DNA of 64,000 nucleotides. It comes from Halopiger xanaduensis SH-6. GTDB taxonomy: Archaea > Halobacteriota > Halobacteria > Halobacteriales > Natrialbaceae. The position numbers were made by a program, and so were the translations under genes. The notes beneath the pieces were generated by a model, which was not told the DNA's origin, made no database searches, and was given only the letters and a program-made list of their open reading frames with translations. Shown one piece after another: positions 15,646-23,955 of this stretch (position 1 is its first letter; each line of letters opens with the position of its first letter). The stretch lies in assembly GCF_000217715.1 (NCBI RefSeq), contig NC_015666.1:2554270-2618269 (forward strand), given 5' to 3'.

Positions 15646-17417
15646 GTCAGCACCTCCCGGAGCAACGCGAGGCTGTTCTCGGCGCCGCGGACGAGTTCGC
15701 CCATCAGCGCGTCGACGCCGCCGATGTCGGGGGCCAGCCAGGGGAGCACGATCAGCGGGAAGAGCACGCTGGCGATGATGCTCCCGACGTTCGTCAGCGC
15801 GACGATCATGATCAGGCGGAACAGCGGCACGTCGAACATATCCTCGAGCGCCTGCCCGATCGGTCGCTCGGTGTCGTCGACGATCTCGTTTAGCGTCTGG
15901 ATGTCCCGGACGTTGACCGGCCGGTGTTTGAGTTCGACGTAGCCGGTGAACCAGCCCGGCGCGAGCAGCGGATTGATGCTCGTCAGCCAGGCGACCAGCC
16001 CGCCGACGCCGGCGCTGGTCCAGCGCGCGCCGGCGAGTCGGGCCAGCGCGAACGCGAAGGTCCCGTTGAACAGGAACCACGCCGCGAACAGCTTGAGCAG
16101 GAAGGCGTTCTGGACGCCCGCCATCACCAGCAGGAAGAAGAACGCGACGAACCCGAACGTCAGGAGGTAGCCGACGAGCTTCGCCGGCGAGAAGCGGCTG
16201 CTCGAGGCCGTCCCGGTCAGCGACTCCTTCGCGGGAAGCGTCTCGGGGTTCTGAAGGTAGCGTTCGATGCCGGCCTTGTGTCCGGCGCCGACGATGGCCA
16301 GCACGTCGTACCCCTGCTCGCGGAGCTCGTGGAGGTTGTGCGCGATGTAGGCGTCGCGCTCGTCGATCAGGGCGTTGGCTCCGCCGGGGCTGAACTGGCG
16401 GAACTCCTCCATCATCGCCGAAACGACGTCGCCGTCGGTCATCTCCTCGATGTCGATCTCGTCGACCTCCTCGACGTCGCCGCTGACCGCGTCGAGGACG
16501 ACGCCGAGCAGGGCGCCGACGGCGATTCCGACCCCGAGCCCGGCCAGGACGCCGACCGTGCCGCGGATCGCGTAGACCCCGGCACCCTCGAAGGCCGCGG
16601 CCGAGACCGGGCCGACGGAGACGCCGGCCGCGACGAACGCGAGACAGGCCGCGGTGCCGGCGAGGACGCTGACGGCCAACTGGCCGGCGAACGTATCGAG
16701 GAGTCCGCCCGCCGCTTGGCCCAGCCGCTCGAGCGACGGGAGAAAGAGGAAGCCGCCGACGAGCCCGAGGAGGGCGCCGACGCCGGCCGCGCCGACGTAC
16801 TGGAGCGTCGTCGACCCCGTGATGCCGAGCATGAGGAGGTCGGCCACGCCGAAGTACGGCGCGAGGAACATGGTGAAGACGAGGCCGAAGAGGACGCCGG
16901 CGGCGGCCCCGATCGCGAGGCCGATCGTTCTGGGATCGGTGACGCCGAGCGCGAGCCCGCCGACCATCTTCAACTTCTCGGTGAACGACAACCGCTGCCA
17001 GAACCGCTGGATCGTCACCTGAATGTCGCGGTCGACCAGCGCGACGCCGCTGCCGTTGCGCTCCGCGGCGTCGATCCCGGCTTTCATGTCCGCGCCGGGT
17101 TCGATGTCGAACTGGTCGCCGAGCCGCGACTGGACGTACGACAGCATCCAGTAGGCCAGGAACTGGAAGACGGTGTTGCCCGAGAGGAGGTCCTTCGCCT
17201 CGAGGTCGTCGGGAGTGCCGCCCTGCATCTGGCGGTAGCGTCCTTCGTCGAGTTCGACGGCGACCACGTCGGGTCGTTCCCGATCGACCGCTTCGTGCAC
17301 GTCGTCGACGCTCGCCTGCGAGACGTGTGCCGTCCCGAGGACGGTGACGGAGCCCTCGTCGTCTTTGGAGGGGGACGCCGGGGGCTCCGGCACGTCGGCG
17401 TCGCCTGCATCGCTCAT
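15642..17417 (-). CDS. TraB/GumN-type protein with C-terminal membrane domain
   Basis: 591 residues. The N-terminal 250 residues are a TraB domain (VTVLGTAHVSQASVDDVHEA, RPDVVAVELDEGRYRQMQGG, GIDAAERNGSGVALVDRDIQ) with the conserved GTAHVS and ELD motifs; EEFRQFSPGGANALIDERDA and VLAIVGAGHKAGIERYLQ complete it. Stretches of 6-8 transmembrane helices lie inside and after it. TraB proteins derive from pheromone shutdown proteins and are related to Tiki-type metalloproteases. It overlaps the downstream M50 protease gene. Confidence 0.85.
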   Translation of the reverse strand: MSDAGDADVPEPPASPSKDDEGSVTVLGTAHVSQASVDDVHEAVDRERPDVVAVELDEGRYRQMQGGTPDDLEAKDLLSGNTVFQFLAYWMLSYVQSRLGDQFDIEPGADMKAGIDAAERNGSGVALVDRDIQVTIQRFWQRLSFTEKLKMVGGLALGVTDPRTIGLAIGAAAGVLFGLVFTMFLAPYFGVADLLMLGITGSTTLQYVGAAGVGALLGLVGGFLFLPSLERLGQAAGGLLDTFAGQLAVSVLAGTAACLAFVAAGVSVGPVSAAAFEGAGVYAIRGTVGVLAGLGVGIAVGALLGVVLDAVSGDVEEVDEIDIEEMTDGDVVSAMMEEFRQFSPGGANALIDERDAYIAHNLHELREQGYDVLAIVGAGHKAGIERYLQNPETLPAKESLTGTASSSRFSPAKLVGYLLTFGFVAFFFLLVMAGVQNAFLLKLFAAWFLFNGTFAFALARLAGARWTSAGVGGLVAWLTSINPLLAPGWFTGYVELKHRPVNVRDIQTLNEIVDDTERPIGQALEDMFDVPLFRLIMIVALTNVGSIIASVLFPLIVLPWLAPDIGGVDALMGELVRGAENSLALLREVLT

Positions 17418-17566
17418 TAGCGGGTAAACTTGGCCCCGACTTTTACCAGTATCGGACTCGACAGTCGTGTCAGCACGGCGCAGGGCGCGACATACTCGCG
17501 GGAAACGGGACCGCAGCCTCGAGCGGGACGGTAAGACTCACCTGTCCGCTTTCGAAACGACGGGTA

Positions 17567-18043
17567 ATGACCGATCTCATCGAGACGGTAATCGAGAACC
17601 GCGAGATGGTGCAGCCGAACCACGCGAACATGCTCGACGTGGCCCACGGCGGCAACGTGATGAAGTGGATGGACGAGGTGGGTGCGATGTCCGCGATGCG
17701 GTTTTCGGGCGAAACCTGCGTCACCGCCCACGTCAACCGGATGGACTTCGAGCGCCCCATCCCGGTCGGCGACACCGCCTACATCACGGCCTACGTCTAC
17801 GACGCCGGCACCTCGAGCGTCAAGGTCCGGCTGGTCACCGAGCGCGAGGATCTGCGCACTCGAGAGCGGGAGAAGACCACCGAGTCGTACTTCGTCTACG
17901 TCGCGATCGACGAGAACAACGAACCGACGGAAGTACCCGACCTGACGGTCTCGACGGACGAAGAAGAGCGGTTACGGCAGGAGGCGCTCGCGGGGGAGAA
18001 CGGGAACGGTCACGAGCCGAATCACGAGAACGGGAACCACTGA
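17567..18043 (+). CDS. Acyl-CoA thioesterase, hotdog fold (YciA/ACOT-like)
   Basis: 158 residues. Typical acyl-CoA hydrolase pattern: MVQPNHANMLDVAHGGNVMKWMDEVGA carries the catalytic His-Asn-Gly and Asp region, then CVTAHVNRMDFERPIPVGD, YITAYVYDAGTSSVKV and TTESYFVYVAID. It cleaves acyl-CoA to free acid and CoA. The C-terminal 25 residues are a Gly/Asn/His-rich tail. Divergent from the TraB/M50 pair. Confidence 0.9.
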   Translation: MTDLIETVIENREMVQPNHANMLDVAHGGNVMKWMDEVGAMSAMRFSGETCVTAHVNRMDFERPIPVGDTAYITAYVYDAGTSSVKVRLVTEREDLRTREREKTTESYFVYVAIDENNEPTEVPDLTVSTDEEERLRQEALAGENGNGHEPNHENGNH

Positions 18044-18109
18044 GACTGGTCCGCGCCCCACTGCTTCGGCCACAGTCGCGACCGCAACCGCCTCGACCGC
18101 AACTCGATC

Positions 18110-19162
18110 TCACTCGAACCGAACCGTCTCCGCCCTCGGATCGATCTCGACGCGGCCCCCGATCGGAATCGGCGTCGTCGGCCAAGTGTGGCCGAAGTCG
18201 ACGTCGAAGGCGATCGGCGCCGCCGGGTTGTACTCGGCGAACACCCCTTCGATCGCTTCCCGCTGTTGCGTCCGATACTGCTCGCGTCGCTCCGCCGGTC
18301 GATCCTCGAGATGCGACCGTGCCGCCGGGCGTCCGACGAGGACGCCCGCGAACCGCTCGAGCAGTCCGCGCTCGCCCAGCGCGCGAAGGACGCCTTCGAC
18401 CCAGGACGGCGCCGGCAGTTCCTCCGACGTTTCGATCGCCAGAACCGTCCCGTCGAGCACGTTGTCGTCGGGCAAGTACCGGTCGGCGAGGAACTGTTGA
18501 TTGAGGATCTCGAGACAGCCGCCCCAGACACGCCCCGACACGGGGTCGTCTCCGCCGGCCCACCGCCAGCCGGGGTTGGGTTCGGTGTCGCGGGGCTCCT
18601 CGAGCGAGTCCGGGTCCGCCCAGTCGCCCGGTTCGTCGGTGAACCGATCGGCGGGCCGGAGCTCGCCGAACGACTCCTCGAAGAACGCTCGCTCGGCGTA
18701 CTCGACGGTGTGGTCGAACATCGCACCGTCCATCGCCAGTTCGGTGAAGACGCAGGGCCCGTAGTAGGAAACGATGCCGAGGTTCCACAGGTACAGCGCG
18801 ACGTTCGTGTTGTCGCTGTAGCCGTAGAACCGGGTCGGATTCTCTTGGAGGACGTCGGGCTCTAAGTGCTCGAGGACGCGGATCTGGTCGTTGCCGCCGA
18901 TGAGCGCGATAACGCCGTCGATATCGGGGTCCGCGAATGCGTCGATCAGATCCCGGGCCCGCGCTTCGGGATCGTCGGCCAGGGCGTCCGGCGCCATCGA
19001 GACGGTCGGGTACTCGACCGGCTCGAGGTCGAACACCTCGCGCAGCCGCTCGAGGCCGAGGTCGTAGACGTGGGGGAACTCGTCGGTGGGGTTCGAAGAC
19101 GGTGCGACGACCGCGATCTTGCTACCGCGCTCGAGCGGCGGCGGGGTGACGAACGATGACAT
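18110..19162 (-). CDS. S66 family peptidase (LD-carboxypeptidase/MccF-like)
   Basis: 350 residues. The S66 nucleophile elbow GYSDNT is present (Ser about 116), preceded by VIALIGGNDQIRVLEHLEPD. The Glu and His of the Ser-Glu-His triad fit AIETSEELPAPSWVEGVLRA and FDVDFGHTWPTTPIPIGG. Bacterial members recycle murein or detoxify microcin C; haloarchaea have no murein, so here the substrate is likely another peptide or acyl-nucleotide conjugate. The start MSSFVTPPPLERGSKIAVVA is normal for the family. Confidence 0.88.
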   Translation of the reverse strand: MSSFVTPPPLERGSKIAVVAPSSNPTDEFPHVYDLGLERLREVFDLEPVEYPTVSMAPDALADDPEARARDLIDAFADPDIDGVIALIGGNDQIRVLEHLEPDVLQENPTRFYGYSDNTNVALYLWNLGIVSYYGPCVFTELAMDGAMFDHTVEYAERAFFEESFGELRPADRFTDEPGDWADPDSLEEPRDTEPNPGWRWAGGDDPVSGRVWGGCLEILNQQFLADRYLPDDNVLDGTVLAIETSEELPAPSWVEGVLRALGERGLLERFAGVLVGRPAARSHLEDRPAERREQYRTQQREAIEGVFAEYNPAAPIAFDVDFGHTWPTTPIPIGGRVEIDPRAETVRFE

Positions 19163-19270
19163 CGGTCGCTGCTACCACTGACGGACGTATCGAATAAATA
19201 ACTGGATGTTGCGCCATCGGCGGCCGACGGTACCGCGGCTCGCGTCGCGGCCGACGGAGAATTAGCGGCG

Positions 19271-19480
19271 CTACTCGTCGGCGGTTCGATTCTTCGCCTT
19301 CTCGACGTACTCGCCGGCGGTGTCGCGGGTTTCGGCTACGAGTGCGCCGACGAGTCCGCCGATCGCGCCGCCGGTACTCGCCGCGTTCCGACTGAACAGG
19401 GCCCCGATGCCGGCACCGATACCGGCGCCGATGGCCGCGTATCGCGCGCGTCGTACGACGGTCGTGATTTTCGCTTTCAT
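19271..19480 (-). CDS. Small glycine-zipper membrane protein
   Basis: 69 residues from the ATG at 19480. A basic N-terminus (MKAKITTVVRRARYA) precedes a glycine zipper AIGAGIGAGIGALFSRNAA and GGAIGGLVGALVAETRD, which suggests one or two packed membrane helices, and then a charged tail. A TATA-like CATATTTAC (19505-19513 on the minus strand) lies about 28 nt upstream and supports this start. Function unknown. Confidence 0.65.
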   Translation of the reverse strand: MKAKITTVVRRARYAAIGAGIGAGIGALFSRNAASTGGAIGGLVGALVAETRDTAGEYVEKAKNRTADE

Positions 19481-19557
19481 GTGTCGTATATAGGGGCTGA
19501 TACGGGTAAATATGTTTGGTCGAGTTACAGTCACGCCGACTGACCGGGCGACGGCGC

Positions 19558-20340
19558 TCAGAGGATCGTCTCGACTTCGGCCAGCGACTCGAGGACGTAG
19601 TCCGGGTCGACGGCCGACTCGGCGAGGTCGGCCCGATCCGTGACGCCGGTGAGCACGACGGCGGTGGTCATCCCCGCACGGGCGCCGAGTTCGATGTCGG
19701 TGTCGAGGCGGTCCCCGACGACCAGCGTCTCCTCGGGATCCGGATCGTCCAGCAGCTCCACGGCCGCCTCGGCGGCCGTTGCGGAGGGTTTGCCGAGGAT
19801 GGCGTCCGGCTCGCGGCCGGCGACGGCTTCCATCGCGGCGAGGATCGCCCCCGAGCCCGGAATCGCACCGTCGTCGACCGGGATCGTCGTATCCGGATCA
19901 GTGCCGTAGAAGGGGACGTCGCCCTCGAGCGCCCGTAGCGCTTCCCGGAGCGCGTCGTAGGAGAACTCGTCGTCGAACGAGCCGACGACGACGTCGGCCG
20001 CGTCGGGATCCGCGGTGAGGGCGACGCCCGCTTCCTCGAGCAGTTCCTCGAGCCGACGCCCGCCGACGAGGTAGACCGCGTCGTCGGGGTGGATGTCGGC
20101 GAGGTACGCGGCGGTGATCGTCGCCGAGGTGAGCACGCGTTCTGGATCGACGTCGACGCCGAAGGGGGCGAGTTTCTCGCGGTAGTGGTCGCCGCCCCGC
20201 GTCGGATTGTTCGAACAGAGGACCCAGGAACAGCCCGCGTCCTCGAGGGCGCGGATGCCGTCGGTTGCGCCGGGCAGGAGTTCGTCGCCCCGAATGATCG
20301 TCCCGTCCACATCCAGAATCGCCGCCTCGTAGTCGCTCAT
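19558..20340 (-). CDS. HAD-superfamily IIA phosphatase (NagD-like)
   Basis: 260 residues. Motif I is AAILDVDGTIIRGDELLPGA (nucleophile and acid Asp in DVDGT), motif II is WVLCSNNPTR, and the C2-type cap and motif III-IV are ILGKPSATAAEAAVELL and ETLVVGDRLDTDIELGARAG. These enzymes hydrolyse small phosphates; haloarchaeal members are usually annotated as 4-nitrophenylphosphatase-like or sugar/nucleotide phosphatases. Substrate not determinable from sequence. Confidence 0.9.
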   Translation of the reverse strand: MSDYEAAILDVDGTIIRGDELLPGATDGIRALEDAGCSWVLCSNNPTRGGDHYREKLAPFGVDVDPERVLTSATITAAYLADIHPDDAVYLVGGRRLEELLEEAGVALTADPDAADVVVGSFDDEFSYDALREALRALEGDVPFYGTDPDTTIPVDDGAIPGSGAILAAMEAVAGREPDAILGKPSATAAEAAVELLDDPDPEETLVVGDRLDTDIELGARAGMTTAVVLTGVTDRADLAESAVDPDYVLESLAEVETIL

Positions 20341-20412
20341 CGGTCGGTGATACGGGCGAGGACCGATTGAGTGTTGGGGAGCGCGGAAGCGGTGGGGGAA
20401 GGGTGACGGCTC

Positions 20413-20862
20413 TCAGTCCGATCGCTCGAGTTCGGGTTCGGGTTCCGGGTCGGACCCGGCGCCGAGCTCGAGGTCTTCGGTGTCGACTCCGGCCCGATCG
20501 GCGCGCTCGTTGGCGTCGATCAGGCGCTCGAGTTTCGCCTCGAACTCCTCGTCGGAGAGGTCGCCCGCGGCGTAGCGCTCCTGCAGTTGGGTGACGGGAT
20601 CGCGGTCGTCGGCCGCTGCGGACGCCGTCGCGGTGCGATCGGCGTCGGTCTCGGCCGACCGCGCTTGCGCATCGTCGGTCTCTTCCGATCGCGTGAGACC
20701 CCAGACAAGTATGAAACTGAGAACGAGCAGCGCCAGCGTTAAGACACCGTACACCGGTCCGGCCAGCACGAACGCCGCGATGACCAGCACGTCACCTAAG
20801 ACGAACTTGATCGCGAAGAGTTCCGTGAGACTGTAACTTCGGCCGCCGGTCTCACTGGCCAT
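20413..20862 (-). CDS. SHOCT domain membrane protein
   Basis: 149 residues. Two adjacent transmembrane helices (FVLGDVLVIAAFVLAGPVYG, then VLTLALLVLSFILVWGL) are followed by an acidic Ala/Thr-rich linker and a SHOCT motif DPVTQLQERYAAGDLSDEEF...LERLI near residues 100-120. SHOCT is a short C-terminal oligomerisation-like motif often attached to membrane segments. Specific role unknown. Confidence 0.82.
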   Translation of the reverse strand: MASETGGRSYSLTELFAIKFVLGDVLVIAAFVLAGPVYGVLTLALLVLSFILVWGLTRSEETDDAQARSAETDADRTATASAAADDRDPVTQLQERYAAGDLSDEEFEAKLERLIDANERADRAGVDTEDLELGAGSDPEPEPELERSD

Positions 20863-20984
20863 ACAGGACGTACCACGGCCGGACGAATAACTGTAGGGAT
20901 ACGACCACGTTCGACGACGCGCCGATCCGACCGCGAGCGCGCGAGGTGAGAATTCTTATCCTTCGACCCGGCCTACGGACAGGT

Positions 20985-21449
20985 ATGACACTCGAGGTCG
21001 AACCCCCCGAGCCGCCGGAACTGGAGTTCGTCGACCCGAACGAGTACGACGACGCGACGATCAGCGCCGACGGCGACGTCGACTACCGCCGCGAGGAACT
21101 CCAGGAGTTCCTCGAGACCGGCGCCTGGGAGGAGGCGTTCGACGCGTGGCGCGAAGACACCGATCTCGAGGACCGGGAGTACGAGATCGCCCAGGATCTG
21201 GAACTGTTCTCGCAGTTCGACTTCTTCTGGGACGACTTCGCCGATCGCGTCGGCTACCACGCCCCCGGGATTCCGGAGGACTGGCAGGCCCGCGAGTACC
21301 ACCCCGACCTCGACACGTGGGGGACTGTCTCCTCGATCAACGCGGAACTCACGGAGTTCGGCCAGATCGTCTCGGAGGTACTCAAGGAGGAGTACATCGA
21401 CTGGGAAGCCGAATACGAACCGCCGGAGGATCTGCCGGATTTCGACTGA
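20985..21449 (+). CDS. Conserved acidic hypothetical protein
   Basis: 154 residues from the ATG at 20985 (MTLEVEPPEPPELEFVDPNE). Very rich in Asp, Glu and Trp (FDAWREDTDLEDREYEIAQD, FSQFDFFWDDFADRVG, REYHPDLDTWGTVSSINAEL), with no membrane segment and no recognised catalytic motif. A TATA-like ATTCTTATCC near 20950-20960 lies at the right distance for a leaderless transcript. I do not recognise a family. Confidence 0.72.
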   Translation: MTLEVEPPEPPELEFVDPNEYDDATISADGDVDYRREELQEFLETGAWEEAFDAWREDTDLEDREYEIAQDLELFSQFDFFWDDFADRVGYHAPGIPEDWQAREYHPDLDTWGTVSSINAELTEFGQIVSEVLKEEYIDWEAEYEPPEDLPDFD

Positions 21450-21547
21450 ACAGACTGGCCGGCCGCGTTGGGGCGTGGACTCCGACGGCTTCGAAAAGAG
21501 ACGCGCGTGAGCTAGTGTGATCGACCGCGTACTCGAGTCGAACGCGA

Positions 21548-21688
21548 CTACTCGCGGGCGACCGCGATGTTTCTCACGACCCCGTCACACTCGGGACAGG
21601 ACTCGAGCGACTCGGCCGTTTCTCGGTGGCCACAATCGCGACATTCGTAGTACGATCGGTCGGGTGAGTACGGATCCGTGTAGACCAT
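21548..21688 (-). CDS. Rubrerythrin-like zinc-ribbon mini-protein
   Basis: 46 residues from the ATG at 21688. The sequence has two CxxC knuckles, YYECRDCGHRETAESLESCPECDG, forming a rubredoxin/zinc-ribbon fold of the sort annotated in haloarchaea as rubrerythrin-like domain protein. Probably binds one zinc (or iron). Too small for an enzyme; DNA/protein binding or redox roles are possible. Confidence 0.72.
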   Translation of the reverse strand: MVYTDPYSPDRSYYECRDCGHRETAESLESCPECDGVVRNIAVARE

Positions 21689-22027
21689 AGTGGAATGGGA
21701 ACTAGTACCACGGAAAAGAATTGTCCTCAAAGGCTCTAGTACCGATTCGCACAATCTTATTCGCATAAATCCGATTAATTATCGACCGTTCGTCAAATTC
21801 TTGGCAGTCGGGCACGAGCGAATCGCACCATATTCAGTCGCTGGCGAACAGAAGAAATCGGCCGCCTCGAGTTCAGTATCCGGCGATCGATGGCTAACGT
21901 ACAGGAATAACGACCGTTGAAATCGCTGACCAATCGTCAGGCGAAAGCGAGGCGTAAGCGGCGCGACGCTCGAGCGTCGGAATGTCCCGCTTTCGCCCGC
22001 CTCGTCGGCTGACGGCCTAATCGATAC
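21689..22027. other. AT-richer intergenic stretch, possible insertion-sequence scar
   Basis: About 340 nt between two tiny zinc-binding protein genes. Base composition is visibly less GC-rich than the neighbours in 21700-21920 (for example TTATTCGCATAAATCCG), and short frames there have poor codon bias. From about 21940 a block rich in short inverted elements (GGCGAAAGCGAGGCGTAAGC; GACGCTCGAGCGTC at 21965-21978 region) may be a remnant of a mobile element end. No intact gene is seen. Confidence 0.35.
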
Positions 22028-22210
22028 TTAGCCCGTCCACTCGCCGCCGATATCGCCGGCGATGTTCGTTCGCCACTGATCGAACCGGTGCTCGCACGGT
22101 TCGTTCTCGTCGATGTGGTCGACGAATCCAGCGCCCGGTGACTGGAGTTCGTCCCCGCAGAAGGGACAGACGATCGGATCGACCCACTCTCGAGTACTGT
22201 TCGTCGACAT
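22028..22210 (-). CDS. Small zinc-finger protein (DUF7501-like)
   Basis: 60 residues: MSTNSTREWVDPIVCPFCGD, then a Cys/His set ending DHIDENEPCEHRFDQW, and the C-terminus NIAGDIGGEWTG. The CPFC plus H...C...H arrangement indicates one bound zinc. The conserved Trp-rich ending matches haloarchaeal mini-proteins that I associate with DUF7501, though that name is from memory. A strong TATA-like CTTATATAGG lies about 28 nt upstream (near 22233-22243), so the mRNA is leaderless. Confidence 0.72.
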   Translation of the reverse strand: MSTNSTREWVDPIVCPFCGDELQSPGAGFVDHIDENEPCEHRFDQWRTNIAGDIGGEWTG

Positions 22211-22427
22211 AGTGAATCGACGTACTCGAGTGTCCTATATAAGGTTCCGCTGTATATATTCAATATACCTAGATCGCCATAAAATATCCCTAGAAAATCC
22301 GTTGAAACCGGACGATCGACGGGTGTCGTGACGGCGACCGGTGTCAGCGACGCAGGCCGCAACCGGTGGTTTCTCGTCGGCCGCTTGCGCTATATTGGAC
22401 AGGAACGCGATGGAATCGGTATCGACG

Positions 22428-23648
22428 ATGGTCCGACGGCTCGCCCGGTTCGACGTCCTCGCGCTGACGGCCGCGATCTGGTTTCTCGCGAAGTTGCTCC
22501 GGTACGCGTTTCCGCCGCTGTTCGGCGCCTTCCAGACGAGTTACGGCGTCTCGAACGCCACCCTCGGAACCGCGTTTACCGGCTTCATGCTCGTCTACGC
22601 GGCCATGCAGTTCCCCTCGGGCGTCCTCGCGGACCGGCTCGGCTCGGTTGCCGTCGTGACGGCGGGCGCCGCGATCGCGGCGACCGCGGCGCTGACCCTG
22701 ATCATCGACGCGCCGTTTCTCGTCCTCGTCGCGGCGATGCTCGTCATGGGCGCGGGCACCGGCACACACAAGACCGTCTCCGTCCGGCTCCTCTCTCGAG
22801 CCTACCCCGCCCGGACGGGCAGAGCGCTCGGCGTGTTCGACACGGTCGGCACGTTCAGCGGCGTCGTCGCGCCGACCGCGGTCGTCACGGTCGCCGGACT
22901 CTCCTTCGCGTTCGGCGAGAGCTGGCGACTGATCTTTCTGCTCGCGGGGGTTGTTGGACTCACACTCGCCGTCCTATTTCGCGTTCGGGTTCCGAAACGG
23001 GTGCCGACCGAGGCGACGGCCGACGGAGCGGCCAGCGGTTTCGACGCGATCGACATCGGCACGTACGCCCGTCTCTTTCGCGACCGGCGGTTCTCGACGT
23101 TCGCCCTTCTGACGATACTGTTTTCCTTCACCTACAACGGGCTCGTGGCGTTCGTCCCGCTGTACCTGACGGACGCGGCCGGGTTCGCGGATGCGACCGC
23201 TGGCGTCCTCTACAGTGCGTTCTTCCTGGCGAGCCTGGTCCAGCTCGGCACCGGCGAACTCAGCGATCGACTCGGTCGGCTCCCGATCATCGCGGGTCTG
23301 CTCGCCGTCGCGACAGCTGCGCTGATCGCGTTTATCTCGCTGACCGGGACCGCCGGCCCGATCCTCCTCGGCGGCACGCTCGTCGCCGTCGGCGTCGGCT
23401 CGCACGGGTTCCGGCCCGTCAGGGGCGCGTATCTCATGACGGTCATTCCGGACGACGTCGCCGGCGGCGGGCTCGGCGTCGTCCGAACGATGCTGATGGG
23501 AGCGGGCGCACTCGCGCCGGCGATCGTCGGGACGGTCTCGGAACTCGCCGGCTTCCGACCGGCGTTCTGGCTCCTGGCGGCGTCGGTAACCGGTGCGACC
23601 GTCCTCGCGGTGTTCCTTCTGGTGACGGACCATCGCAGCGATCGATAG
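22428..23648 (+). CDS. MFS transporter
   Basis: 406 residues from the ATG at 22428 with about 12 transmembrane helices. The MFS loop 2-3 motif is PSGVLADRLGSVAVVTAGAA, and the second half has its equivalent GELSDRLGRLPIIAGLLA. Internal ATGs at 22341 and 22410 are alternatives; the TATA-like GCTATATTGG (about 22388-22397) puts the transcription start close to 22418, favouring 22428 (MVRRLARFDVLALTAAIWFL). The helix content and TGTHKTVSVRLLSRAYPAR resemble drug or organic-anion exporters; the substrate cannot be named. Confidence 0.85.
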   Translation: MVRRLARFDVLALTAAIWFLAKLLRYAFPPLFGAFQTSYGVSNATLGTAFTGFMLVYAAMQFPSGVLADRLGSVAVVTAGAAIAATAALTLIIDAPFLVLVAAMLVMGAGTGTHKTVSVRLLSRAYPARTGRALGVFDTVGTFSGVVAPTAVVTVAGLSFAFGESWRLIFLLAGVVGLTLAVLFRVRVPKRVPTEATADGAASGFDAIDIGTYARLFRDRRFSTFALLTILFSFTYNGLVAFVPLYLTDAAGFADATAGVLYSAFFLASLVQLGTGELSDRLGRLPIIAGLLAVATAALIAFISLTGTAGPILLGGTLVAVGVGSHGFRPVRGAYLMTVIPDDVAGGGLGVVRTMLMGAGALAPAIVGTVSELAGFRPAFWLLAASVTGATVLAVFLLVTDHRSDR

Positions 23649-23955
23649 CGTCTCGCCGCAGGCTCGCCGCCGTAGTCCACCTCGAGCAGTCGTTTGACGG
23701 CTCGAATCGTTCGCCCCCGTGAACGCGTTCGCTACCTCAACGGACCGACCGTTCCTGAGCGGTGAATATTATTTCTGATTCGAGTACAAATCTCTATCTA
23801 CCAGAGCTCGTATAATTATATAGCGAATACTGAACCGCTCTTAATCCCGTATAGAAAGTATGTAGGCCATATATCTGATTTCGTCGAGATAGGTTATGAC
23901 ACACATCGATCAAAATATGCATGTTTATATGTCGAGGTAATCCGGTGCTACGTAT
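23649..23955. other. Long AT-rich upstream region of pckA
   Basis: About 200 nt (23760-23955) are strikingly AT-rich for this genome. Visible elements: a perfect palindrome TATAATTATA (23811-23820), several further TATA-like stretches (CATATATCTG, AAAATATGCATG) and the probable core promoter GTTTATATG (about 23921-23929), 27-30 nt before the pckA ATG. No gene is seen. The size suggests regulated transcription of this gluconeogenic gene, with room for more than one bound factor. Confidence 0.5.

Noticed and set aside
15924-17420. Plus-strand frame of about 500 codons opposite the TraB gene
   Set aside because: Shadow of the TraB gene; composition is nearly all charged residues.
18110-19162. 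Murein recycling role for the S66 peptidase
   Set aside because: Haloarchaea have no murein, so the bacterial activity name would be misleading.
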